Below, piece after piece: positions 45,472 to 52,891 of a stretch of DNA of 64,000 nucleotides. The translations under genes and the position numbers were made by a program. How positions within the stretch are numbered: the first letter of the stretch is position 1; the number at the start of each line of letters is the position of its first letter. Source of the DNA: Marivita sp051251565. Its GTDB lineage: Bacteria > Pseudomonadota > Alphaproteobacteria > Rhodobacterales > Rhodobacteraceae. Below the pieces are notes generated by a model that worked only from the letters and a program-made list of their open reading frames with translations, was not told the DNA's origin and ran no database searches. Where the stretch lies: NCBI RefSeq assembly GCF_051251565.1, contig NZ_JBPOFB010000003.1:124001-188000 (forward strand). The letters run 5' to 3'.

Positions 45472-46188
45472 CTACATTGCCACGGCATCCTCAAGCCGCG
45501 CCTGCACAAGGCCGGACACCCGCGCGATCTGACCCGATAGCACCGATCCGTTTGACAGGGCCAACGCCAGATCAGACGCGGCGTCTTCCAGTTTGTCGTC
45601 CTCGGCCGTCCGCGCCACCCCGCGCAGAAAAAGCGTGACATAGTCGATCGTATTGCTGTCCACCGGGCCGCTCAAAATCTCGGCGATATGCGCCATATCT
45701 TCCCGAAACGCCACCGGATCGGGATGAATCGGATCGCTGCGAACCGGGCGCAGGCCGCAAGGCTGCTGGTCTTTGGGAAGATGCTGAAGGATCGCATTCT
45801 GAAACACGCCCAGATTTGCGATAGGCTTGGCCAGAAACCCATCCGCCCCGGCGGCATAGGCCACATCTTCAGCAAAGCTGTCGCCGCTGGTACCCAGAAT
45901 GACCGACACGCGCGGAAGCGTATCTGACACCTCTGCAATCAGGTCGGCCCCGCTGCCATCGGGCAATCCCAAGTCAACAATCACCACCGAGGGGCGATAC
46001 ACCTGAAGATGCCGCCGCGCGGATTTCAGGCAATCGGCCCGCCGCAATCGCGCCCCGCTGTGCAAACACAACAGCCTGAGCGCGTCGCACGCATAAAGAC
46101 TGTCCTCGACCGCAAGAATGGTTAAGCCCAGCAAGGGCCGCGTCACCGTGGGTCTGCGCATGTGGTCCAAAGCCTGATCGTCAATCAT
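45472..46188 (-). CDS. Orphan response regulator with helical C-terminal region
   Basis: Protein of 238 residues. The start MIDDQALDHM follows GGAGGGCGAT. An N-terminal receiver has the acidic pair E28-D29 (ILAVEDS), phosphoacceptor D72 (VIVDLGLPDGSG), a switch residue in LGTSGD and K121 (FLAKPI). After about residue 140 comes a helical region (AEILSGPVDSNTIDYVTLFLRGVARTAEDD) with no DNA-binding, GGDEF or enzyme motif and no conserved phosphotransfer histidine. No kinase gene is adjacent. A CtrA-like box upstream suggests membership of the motility and cell-cycle regulon. Confidence 0.85.
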   Translation of the reverse strand: MIDDQALDHMRRPTVTRPLLGLTILAVEDSLYACDALRLLCLHSGARLRRADCLKSARRHLQVYRPSVVIVDLGLPDGSGADLIAEVSDTLPRVSVILGTSGDSFAEDVAYAAGADGFLAKPIANLGVFQNAILQHLPKDQQPCGLRPVRSDPIHPDPVAFREDMAHIAEILSGPVDSNTIDYVTLFLRGVARTAEDDKLEDAASDLALALSNGSVLSGQIARVSGLVQARLEDAVAM

Positions 46189-46228
46189 ATCGCCCTCCAT
46201 GAGTCGCTTCACTTTGGCGCGGGCGTGG

Positions 46229-46243
46229 CTAACAGGTCGTTAA
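46229..46243 (-). promoter_or_regulatory. CtrA-like box upstream of the orphan response regulator
   Basis: On the minus strand TTAA-CGACCTG-TTAG matches TTAA-N7-TTAA at 7 of 8 positions. It lies 41 bp before the response-regulator start. Confidence 0.5.
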
Positions 46244-46315
46244 TGCGGCCATGGCTCTTGTCTGATTTTATCCACCAAGTGATAAGCGCGACAAAACAAA
46301 GACGGAGTGACCCAG

Positions 46316-46720
46316 ATGATTGGACGTTTGAACCATGTGGCCATTGCGGTGCCCGACCTTGAAGCCGCCGCAAATCAGTACCGGTCTGCGCTTGGCGCGA
46401 AAGTCGGAAACCCGCAGGACGAACCTGATCACGGGGTGACCGTCATCTTCATCGAATTGCCCAACACCAAGATCGAACTTCTCTACCCGCTGGGCGACAA
46501 CAGCCCGATCAACGGTTTTCTCGAAAAGAACCCATCAGGCGGCATCCATCATATCTGCTACGAAGTGGACGATATTCTGGCCGCGCGGGATCACCTCAAG
46601 GAAACCGGTGCGCGCGTTCTGGGCGACGGCACTCCCAAAATCGGCGCGCATGGCAAACCCGTGCTGTTCCTGCATCCAAAAGATTTCAACGGATGTCTGG
46701 TTGAACTGGAACAAGTCTGA
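46316..46720 (+). CDS. mce: Methylmalonyl-CoA epimerase
   Basis: Vicinal-oxygen-chelate protein of 134 residues that interconverts (R)- and (S)-methylmalonyl-CoA in propionyl-CoA use. It starts MIGRLNHVAIAVPDLEAAANQYRSALGAKV, where the first metal-ligand His is seen. GGIHHICYEVDDI and LVELEQV carry the other expected ligands. GACGGAG precedes the ATG. The mutase and carboxylase genes are not in the window. A DUF1467 gene follows by 36 bp. Confidence 0.93.
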   Translation: MIGRLNHVAIAVPDLEAAANQYRSALGAKVGNPQDEPDHGVTVIFIELPNTKIELLYPLGDNSPINGFLEKNPSGGIHHICYEVDDILAARDHLKETGARVLGDGTPKIGAHGKPVLFLHPKDFNGCLVELEQV

Positions 46721-46756
46721 AGCAGCCCCATCTTTGACGGGTAAAGGAGCACCCCC

Positions 46757-47053
46757 ATGTCCGTAATGTCTGCCATCGTTCTGTTTGCCGTGATCTGGTT
46801 CATGATGTTCCTGATCATCATCCCCATTCGCCTTCAAACGCAGGGGGATCTGGGCGAGATCGTTCCAGGAACACATGCCGGTTCGCCCGAGGTCCACAAC
46901 CTCAAGAAAAAGGCATGGATCACCACGGGCATCAGCTTTGTACTGTGGGTGATCATTGCAGGGATCATTCTGTCGGGATGGATCTCGGTCCGGGATCTGG
47001 ACTACTTCAACCGGATGGGCCCCGCGCCTGAATTTGGTGATACAAGTGGGTGA
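46757..47053 (+). CDS. DUF1467 family small membrane protein
   Basis: Protein of 98 residues with two membrane helices (SAIVLFAVIWFMMFLIIIPI and WITTGISFVLWVIIAGIIL) separated by the conserved loop RLQTQGDLGEIVPGTHAGSPEV. Function is unknown; it is common in alphaproteobacteria next to epimerase genes. AAGGAG precedes the ATG. Its 3' end overlaps the convergent gene by 47 bp. Confidence 0.88.
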   Translation: MSVMSAIVLFAVIWFMMFLIIIPIRLQTQGDLGEIVPGTHAGSPEVHNLKKKAWITTGISFVLWVIIAGIILSGWISVRDLDYFNRMGPAPEFGDTSG

Positions 47054-47708
47054 ACGTCGCCGCACCCAGGATCGGGATCACCAAGTTCACCAAAGGTAGG
47101 GAAAGCGGCATCGCCATGAGCGTACCGGCAATCCAGATTTTCCCCATATGACGCTTGCGCAGGGCTCTGGCCCCTGCGCGCCCTTCCCGACGCATCGCGG
47201 CAAGGGTGAAATATTCCCGACCCAACAGAAACCCGTTCAAGGCCCAGAAGATGAAAACCGCAAAGGGTGGAAACATCAGGTAAAGAATCACCGCAGGAAT
47301 ATTCGCAGCGATCAAAACACCCAGAAAATTCACCGTATCGCGTAACCCGTCGCCAAACGTGGCACGCGGGGCGGGGCTTAGATGCGGATAATGCCGGTCT
47401 TCGACAGCATCGGCCACATCATCCAGAAACAGAGATGTGATCGCAGACGCAACGGGCACCATCAGGAACACCGACAAAACCAGCATCGACACGAACGCGG
47501 CCCAACTGACCAGATCATTCAGCCAGGTCACCTCACCGATAAACGGCAACGTCGCCTCTGGCCCAAGCATGGCGTTCAAAAACCACATCAGTCCGGCGAA
47601 AAACCCGATCAGCAGGGCAAGGCCAAGGCCAACCCCCAGAATCAGAACCTTGCGAAAGCGCGCGTCCCCAAGCTGGCCCAAGGTCAGCAGAAAACTGCGC
47701 AAGATCAT
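47007..47708 (-). CDS. EI24/CysZ-like membrane protein
   Basis: Membrane protein of 233 residues with about five hydrophobic helices. It has LVSWAAFVSMLVLSVFLMVPVASAITSLFLDDVADAVE and ALNGFLLGREYFTLAAMRREGRAGARALRKRH, the EI24 (CysZ-like) core. CysZ transports sulfate, but no sulfur gene is near, so substrate is left open. The start MILRSFLLTL is set by an ATGA overlap with the nitroreductase stop. The C-terminus overlaps DUF1467 tail to tail. Confidence 0.85.
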   Translation of the reverse strand: MILRSFLLTLGQLGDARFRKVLILGVGLGLALLIGFFAGLMWFLNAMLGPEATLPFIGEVTWLNDLVSWAAFVSMLVLSVFLMVPVASAITSLFLDDVADAVEDRHYPHLSPAPRATFGDGLRDTVNFLGVLIAANIPAVILYLMFPPFAVFIFWALNGFLLGREYFTLAAMRREGRAGARALRKRHMGKIWIAGTLMAMPLSLPLVNLVIPILGAATFTHLYHQIQARGPSG

Positions 47709-48283
47709 TTGGCCAGCCATGTGGTAATGGCCTCGATATCCGGGCGCGGGCGCTCGGGCGGAACTGCCGACGCAGTGCCGATATGGATAAAGCCCGCAAC
47801 CCGTTCGTTGCTCGCCAAACCCAAAGCCTGCGCGCCAAAATCGCAATCATGCGCCGGCCAACCACTTAGCCAATTTGCCCCCCAGCCCGACGCAAGCGCC
47901 GCGTTGAGCAAGGCAAGACACACCGCGCCTGCGGAATAGGTCTGTTCAATGGCCGGGATTTTTTCGGACGGCTTTTGCACTTCGATCACCGCCACGCAAA
48001 GCGGGCTGTCGTCGAACTGTTTACGCGCCTTGGCGATGTCGTCATCTGACCGCCCCGTCGCCTGTCCACACGGCACAACCGCGTCTGCCATACGTCTTAG
48101 CGCGGCCCCCTCCAGCACGATAAACCGCCACGGCTCAAGCTTGCCATGATCTGGCGTGCGCGCAGCCGCGGTCAGGATCGGCACCAACGCCTCTCGGTCC
48201 GGCGCGGGTGCCTGCAAAAGTTTCGCCGGGCGGGACCGCCGCGTGTGCAAAAACTCCAGAACGGCGCTGTTTGGATCGGGCAT
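47705..48283 (-). CDS. Nitroreductase family protein
   Basis: FMN-dependent oxidoreductase of 192 residues, YdjA-like in size. It has LHTRRSRPAKLL (FMN-phosphate contacts), AARTPDHGKLEPWRFIVLEG, SAGAVCLALLNAALASGWGANWLSGWPAHD and FIHIGTASAVPPERPRP. The start MPDPNSAVLEF follows AGGAGG. The physiological substrate is unknown. It is co-translated with the EI24-like gene. Confidence 0.9.
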   Translation of the reverse strand: MPDPNSAVLEFLHTRRSRPAKLLQAPAPDREALVPILTAAARTPDHGKLEPWRFIVLEGAALRRMADAVVPCGQATGRSDDDIAKARKQFDDSPLCVAVIEVQKPSEKIPAIEQTYSAGAVCLALLNAALASGWGANWLSGWPAHDCDFGAQALGLASNERVAGFIHIGTASAVPPERPRPDIEAITTWLAK

Positions 48284-48466
48284 GGGGCCTCCTGATTGGT
48301 CGCATGGAAACGCCCGGTTCGGCAAAACTCCGGGCGCGATTAAGATTGTGATAAGATGAAATCCTGATGAAGAACAGCCTGACACATCTCAGCCCATCAT
48401 CACCCAACGCGTGCCCCGAACGCATAGGTCTGGCGGCCAGAGCAACCGAACCTGATCAGGCGGCAC

Positions 48467-48706
48467 CTAGCCCGCCTTTTCCTCACGCGAATAGACGCCT
48501 TCGGGCAGGGAAATTGCCGCCGCAAGGTCGCGCATCTGCGACATCGAAAACGTGATCCGATTCACCTGATCTGTGCGCGGATCATATTGTTCGACTGTGA
48601 TACATTCCTCGAACCCGTTGACGATGACGTCCTCCTGTAAGGGCCCATCACCTTCGTCCACAAGGGTCACAACGGTCGAGTCGAATTCGTGTTCTATGCT
48701 AAACAT
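48467..48706 (-). CDS. Conserved hypothetical protein, 79 residues
   Basis: Small acidic protein starting MFSIEHEFDSTVVTLVDEGDGPLQEDVIVNGFEE. It continues with a second beta-rich stretch (ECITVEQYDPRTDQVNRITFSMSQMRDLAAAI). No signal peptide, membrane helix or known motif is seen. Hydrophobic residues alternate as in a small beta sheet. It is divergent from the M48 peptidase gene, 128 bp away. I do not recognise a function; codon use resembles neighbours, so a real gene is likely. Confidence 0.7.
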   Translation of the reverse strand: MFSIEHEFDSTVVTLVDEGDGPLQEDVIVNGFEECITVEQYDPRTDQVNRITFSMSQMRDLAAAISLPEGVYSREEKAG

Positions 48707-48834
48707 ACACAAACCGTAGCGTGGGTGTCGGGCAAATGCCAAGGATCATGTGCGCAAACCCTCCGAAACGATTTGAGGACTGGAAGGGCGTGCACATCCG
48801 CCTTATTTCTTACGTTCTAGATACAAGGAACCCC

Positions 48835-49563
48835 ATGATGCGCTGGCTTATCCTTCTGGCCTTCGCCGCGCTTGCGGCCTGTGATGTCACACCGACTTCC
48901 CCCTCGTCCGAGGCCCCCCCGCGCGCGCAATCAAGCCAGCCGCAACTGTCGCAACAGGACGCGCGCAGCCGGGCCAGCGTCGCAGCCCATCAATTCGTGT
49001 CTGTGGTCCAAACTGTGGAACCCGTGGCCGAACAAGAATGCCGTCGCCGCGCACCCGGAGCCAATTGTGATTTCCAGATCGTTGTGGATGACCGACCCGG
49101 CCAACCACCCAACGCCTTCCAGACCGTTGATCGCACCGGTCGGCCCATACTTGCCTTCAACCTTGCACTGATCGCATCAGTCGACAATGCCGATGAACTG
49201 GCCTTTGTGATGGGCCACGAGGCCGCGCACCACGTCTTGGGTCACCTTGCCCGCACACAGCAAAACGCAGCCGTCGGCGCGGTGATCCTGTCGGGGCTGG
49301 CCGCATTGGGCGGCGCAGATGCGGCAGCGGTGCAATCGGCGGAACAGATCGGCGCATCTTTGGGCGCGCGGACCTATTCCAAAGATTTCGAACTCGAAGC
49401 GGATCGTCTTGGCACCGTGATCACCGCAAAGGCCGGGTACAACCCGGTGCGCGGCGCGCAGTTCTTCAACAAGATCCCCGATCCCGGAAACAGGTTCCTT
49501 GGCACGCACCCGCCCAATGCGGCCCGCATGGAAATCGTACGGCGCACCGCTGCGGGTCTTTGA
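48835..49563 (+). CDS. M48 family metallopeptidase, predicted lipoprotein
   Basis: Zinc protease of 242 residues. The start MMRWLILLAFAALAACD follows AAGGAACCCC and gives a lipoprotein signal with lipobox LAAC, so the enzyme is probably membrane-anchored in the periplasm. The zinc motif HEAAH is in VMGHEAAHHVLGHLA, and the third ligand Glu is in DFELEADRLGT. The C-terminal NRFLGTHPPNAARMEIVR matches the M48 ending (DTHPxxxxR). It resembles BepA/LoiP-type quality-control proteases. Confidence 0.92.
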   Translation: MMRWLILLAFAALAACDVTPTSPSSEAPPRAQSSQPQLSQQDARSRASVAAHQFVSVVQTVEPVAEQECRRRAPGANCDFQIVVDDRPGQPPNAFQTVDRTGRPILAFNLALIASVDNADELAFVMGHEAAHHVLGHLARTQQNAAVGAVILSGLAALGGADAAAVQSAEQIGASLGARTYSKDFELEADRLGTVITAKAGYNPVRGAQFFNKIPDPGNRFLGTHPPNAARMEIVRRTAAGL

Positions 49564-49641
49564 TCCGACAAGTTGACCTGCATCAAAGATCGACACCGCA
49601 TCCCATTCTACCCTTGGGTCACATCCATCGGGAGATATGGC

Positions 49642-49896
49642 ATGTCCTACAACGCACAACGCGACGCGCACACGCAACTGGTCCTTGGAATGGCAGACCG
49701 TCAGGGTCTCGACCTTCAGGAGATGCTCCTGCGCGCAGAAATCTCAGAATCGCAGATCGAACACGCGGTGGACCGCTGTGTCGGCTGCACGCAGGCCAAT
49801 GCCTGCAAATGCCTTCTGGACAGCACCACTTCGGCGTTGAACCTGCCCGAATATTGCCGCAACGGCGATCTGTTTCAGACGCTTGCATCGTCATGA
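49642..49896 (+). CDS. DUF6455-like cysteine-rich protein 1
   Basis: Protein of 84 residues, first of three tandem paralogues. Four shared cysteines are C46, C49, C55 and C72 (C-x2-C-x5-C-x16-C, the last in YCRN), with an extra C57. There is no signal peptide, so it is cytoplasmic. The spacing suggests a metal or Fe-S site. It begins MSYNAQRDAHTQLVLGMADRQGLDLQEM, the most divergent N-terminus of the three. ATGA overlap couples it to the next gene. Function is unknown. Confidence 0.78.
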   Translation: MSYNAQRDAHTQLVLGMADRQGLDLQEMLLRAEISESQIEHAVDRCVGCTQANACKCLLDSTTSALNLPEYCRNGDLFQTLASS

Positions 49897-50189
49897 CAGA
49901 TCAACCCCACACCGTGCCTTGGCGGCCTCTGGGCGACACCACGGTCCATTTCTGGCTGGTGCAGCGGATGGCCAAAACCTGTAACGTCAACACCGCACAG
50001 GCAGTGGCAGACGGCGCGCTCAAGACCCAAGACTGGGCAAACATGGTGCAACGTTGCCGGTCCTGCGAATGGACCGAAGGCTGTCAGCGCTGGCTCGACA
50101 ACCACGACACCACCCAAACCGCACAACCGCGGGAAAGTTGCATGAACGCGAAGGTCTTGGAAACCCTCGCAAACGGAAAACCGTCATGA
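49893..50189 (+). CDS. DUF6455-like cysteine-rich protein 2
   Basis: Protein of 98 residues, second of the set. Shared cysteines are C55, C58, C64 and C83 (CRSCEWTEGC, then ESCMN), with C30 extra. The N-terminal half GDTTVHFWLVQRMAKTCNVNTAQAVADG aligns with protein 3. The start MTDQPHTVPW is set by ATGA overlap with gene 1, and the stop overlaps gene 3 in the same way. Confidence 0.78.
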   Translation: MTDQPHTVPWRPLGDTTVHFWLVQRMAKTCNVNTAQAVADGALKTQDWANMVQRCRSCEWTEGCQRWLDNHDTTQTAQPRESCMNAKVLETLANGKPS

Positions 50190-50452
50190 TCAGCCACCGA
50201 CTCGGCGATGCGGAGCTGCACTTCTGGCTCACCCGCAGCGTTGCCAAAGTCATGGGTATAAGCCTGACCGAAGCCATGTCCAACGGACGGCTCACTGCAC
50301 AGGATTACGCATCTTTGGTGACCACATGTCGTGGATGCAACCGCGTCGGAACCTGCCAATGCTGGCTGGGCGAACAACTACAAACGTCACCCAGCGCACC
50401 TCCCGGATGCTTAAACGGCACCGCCTTGGCCACCCTCGCACACTGCAACTGA
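50186..50452 (+). CDS. DUF6455-like cysteine-rich protein 3
   Basis: Protein of 88 residues, third of the set. Shared cysteines are C48, C51, C57 and C75 (CRGCNRVGTC, then GCLN), with C59 and C87 extra. GDAELHFWLTRSVAKVMGISLTEAMSNG is clearly paralogous to protein 2. The start MISHRLGDAEL overlaps gene 2 by four bases. It converges with the NDUFA9-like gene, 23 bp away. Confidence 0.78.
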   Translation: MISHRLGDAELHFWLTRSVAKVMGISLTEAMSNGRLTAQDYASLVTTCRGCNRVGTCQCWLGEQLQTSPSAPPGCLNGTALATLAHCN

Positions 50453-50475
50453 CCCGGACTGTCAGGCCCTTCAGA

Positions 50476-51456
50476 TCAGGTGCGCAGGTTCTTTGCACTT
50501 TCCTTGATCCCGGCATATTGCCCCGACGGGCGGAACCGCCACAGGTAATCGGGCAACACCGCTTCCAGCGCGACAGGTGTGATCCCCAGATCGGCAAAGG
50601 TCTTGACCCCGTCGCCGACAACATTGTCGTTGCGCAGGTTCTTGACCTGATCGCGGGTCACCATCGCCGGAATCAGACCAAAGCTGATCGTCTTGGCAAA
50701 ATCAAACGACCACCCCATGATCGACGCCGCAAAAAACGGAATGTTCACGATCAACCGACGGCGACGGATCACCATAAGCATGTGCTGCATCAAATCACGG
50801 AACGTATTCACGTCTGGCCCACCCAGCTCATAAACGCCCGGCACAGCGCGACCTGTCACTGCAAGACACGCGGCTTTGGCCACGTCGTCTACATAGACCG
50901 GCTGGAACCGGGTCTCGGCTCCGACAACAGGCAGGATCGGCCCCATCCGCGTCATACCGGCAAAGCGATTGAAGAATTGGTCTTCATGTCCAAACACGAT
51001 CGACGGGCGCAGAATGATGGCGTTTGGCATATGCTCAAGAACCGCCGCCTCGCCCAACGCCTTGGTGCGCTGGTACATGCTGTCACCGTCCGCATCCGCC
51101 CCGATGGCCGAGATATGCACCATGGTCGAAATGCCAGCCTCTGCGGCAAGCCGCGCGACACGGTCCGCACCATCGGCCTGAACCGCATCAAAGGTGTTCT
51201 TGCCTGCTTCGGCCAGAATACCCACACAGTTCACAACCGCATCCGCCCCCTGCATCGCAGCACGCACGCTGGCATCATCACGGATGTTGCACAGGATGGG
51301 TTCAACCTGCCCGACAACGCCATAAGGTTTCACAAAGATCGCTTCATTGGGGCGACGCACCGCAACGCGGACGCGCCATCCGTCTTTGGCCATCCGCCGC
51401 GCAATATAGCGCCCGACAAACCCCGAGCCGCCGTAAATCGTGACGAGTTTGGACAT
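50476..51456 (-). CDS. NDUFA9-like NAD(P)-dependent epimerase/dehydratase
   Basis: Atypical short-chain dehydrogenase of 326 residues. It starts MSKLVTIYGGSGFVGRYIARRMA with the GxxGxxG nucleotide loop. Further marks are GADAVVNCVGIL, STMVHISAIGADADG, RPSIVFGHEDQFFNRFA and VYELGGPDVNTFRDLM. The family includes the accessory complex I subunit NDUFA9, found in alphaproteobacteria and mitochondria, and ubiquinone-linked proteins. Other nuo genes are not in the window. Longer in-frame starts lack support. Confidence 0.9.
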   Translation of the reverse strand: MSKLVTIYGGSGFVGRYIARRMAKDGWRVRVAVRRPNEAIFVKPYGVVGQVEPILCNIRDDASVRAAMQGADAVVNCVGILAEAGKNTFDAVQADGADRVARLAAEAGISTMVHISAIGADADGDSMYQRTKALGEAAVLEHMPNAIILRPSIVFGHEDQFFNRFAGMTRMGPILPVVGAETRFQPVYVDDVAKAACLAVTGRAVPGVYELGGPDVNTFRDLMQHMLMVIRRRRLIVNIPFFAASIMGWSFDFAKTISFGLIPAMVTRDQVKNLRNDNVVGDGVKTFADLGITPVALEAVLPDYLWRFRPSGQYAGIKESAKNLRT

Positions 51457-51561
51457 CAGAATGCTCCCGGTCATAGCTTGACTGACGTCTATCCCCGTCG
51501 CCTCTTGCGGGCAAGGTGTTGGATTGCCGCAAAGCATCTGCACAGCCGGTCAAAAAGTGCG

Positions 51562-51590
51562 TTGACACCCTTTGAGGACAGGATTACACG
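51562..51590 (+). promoter_or_regulatory. Candidate promoter of tRNA-Leu
   Basis: A perfect TTGACA (51562-51567) is followed after 17 bp by TACACG, a weak -10, which ends 17 bp before the tRNA. Confidence 0.5.
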
Positions 51591-51607
51591 CCAGCTTCAC
51601 GACACCT

Positions 51608-51693
<86 letters not shown>

Positions 51694-51826
51694 GTCTTTC
51701 CCAAACACAATCATGGTGTTCCACCGCTTCCAAATCTGGATTGGGGGCTTCCCCTTGCCGATCCGCCATGCTGTGATCGCGCTGCGGGGAACTTCCCCGC
51801 GTCATGATGGGCTCGGAGGGACGGTT

Positions 51827-52819
51827 TTGAAGAAAAGACAATTGCTGCACTCAGGTAAGACAGTGTCCGAAGTGGGCCTTGGCTGCATGAGCTTTGCCGG
51901 GTTCTATGGCACCGCCTCCGAAGCCGATGCGCATGCCACGCTGTCTGCGGCGCTGGATCTTGGGGTTGATCTGCTCGACACCGCCAATGTTTACGGCCTT
52001 GGCGTCTCGGAAACCATGATCGGCACCTTCCTCAAGGGGGATGCCTCCAAATTCACCATCGCCACCAAAGCCGGGATCTGGCGCGATGAAGAACACGGGA
52101 ACCGTGGCTTCAACAACAGCGCTGACCATCTGCGCGCAGAGCTTCACGGATCGCTGAAACGGCTCGGCGTGGAACACGTTGATCTTTTCTACATCCACCG
52201 CCGCGACCGCAATATCCAGATTGAAGACGTGATGGAGACACTTCTGGCGCTCAAGGCAGAGGGCAAAATCGGCGGAATCGGCTTTTCCGAAATATCGCCC
52301 GCGTCCCTGCGCCGCGCGTCTGCCATAGGACCAGTCGATGCGGTTCAAAGTGAATATTCGCTTTGGTCGCGCCTGCCCGATCTTGGCATGCTGAAAACCT
52401 GCAAGGATTTGGGTGTAGCACTGGTGTCCTATTCGCCCTTGGCCCGTGGCATGTTGTCAAGCATGCCCCCCAATCCCGCAGATTTCCTCGACAAGGACTT
52501 CCGCAAGAACAATCCGCGCTTTCTGGAACCGAACCTTGGGTACAACATCGCGCATGCCAAGACGTTTCAGGCCTACGCGGGCGATCACGGAACCACCGCA
52601 ACCGCGCTTGCAATAGCGTGGGGCCTTGCACGGGGTGACCACATCATCCCCATCCCCGGCACACGCTCACCCGAACACCTGACCGAATGCGTTGCGGGCG
52701 CGTCCCTTGTGTTGACCGACACCATGATGGCCGAGATCGAAGATATCCTGCCCGCAGGTTGGGCGCATGGCGATCGCTATGCTGCCGAACACCAAAGCGG
52801 CCCCGAAGGCTATTGCTGA
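51827..52819 (+). CDS. Aldo/keto reductase
   Basis: NADPH-dependent oxidoreductase of 330 residues with a TIM-barrel AKR fold. The start is TTG (51827) with GGAGGG six bases upstream, giving MKKRQLLHSGKTVSEVGLGCMSFAG. The catalytic set is seen in DLLDTANVYGLG (Asp, Tyr), ATKAGIW (Lys) and FYIHRRD (His). The C-terminal HIIPIPGTRSPEHL binds cofactor. It belongs to the group of AKR11/13-like general stress reductases; substrate is unknown. The longer frame upstream runs into tRNA-Leu and is rejected. Confidence 0.92.
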   Translation: MKKRQLLHSGKTVSEVGLGCMSFAGFYGTASEADAHATLSAALDLGVDLLDTANVYGLGVSETMIGTFLKGDASKFTIATKAGIWRDEEHGNRGFNNSADHLRAELHGSLKRLGVEHVDLFYIHRRDRNIQIEDVMETLLALKAEGKIGGIGFSEISPASLRRASAIGPVDAVQSEYSLWSRLPDLGMLKTCKDLGVALVSYSPLARGMLSSMPPNPADFLDKDFRKNNPRFLEPNLGYNIAHAKTFQAYAGDHGTTATALAIAWGLARGDHIIPIPGTRSPEHLTECVAGASLVLTDTMMAEIEDILPAGWAHGDRYAAEHQSGPEGYC

Positions 52820-52839
52820 CTCCGCGACACACCAGAACG

Positions 52840-52871
52840 CACAAGGCCGGACGCATCCGCCCGGCCTTGTG
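52840..52871. terminator. Hairpin between aldo/keto reductase and TRAP permease genes
   Basis: CACAAGGCCGG (52840-52850) and CCGGCCTTGTG (52861-52871) form a perfect 11-bp stem between convergent genes. No T-run follows on either strand, so termination is plausible but not proven. Confidence 0.55.
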
Positions 52872-52891
52872 TAGATCTATGTCCGGCTGAC

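Noticed and set aside
46268..46276. TTATCCACC, one mismatch from a DnaA box
   Set aside because: A single site without a cluster or AT-rich element; expected by chance.
48367..48555. Small plus-strand frame of 62 codons near 48.4 kb
   Set aside because: It overlaps the minus-strand 79-residue gene, has no ribosome site and a composition typical of shadow frames.
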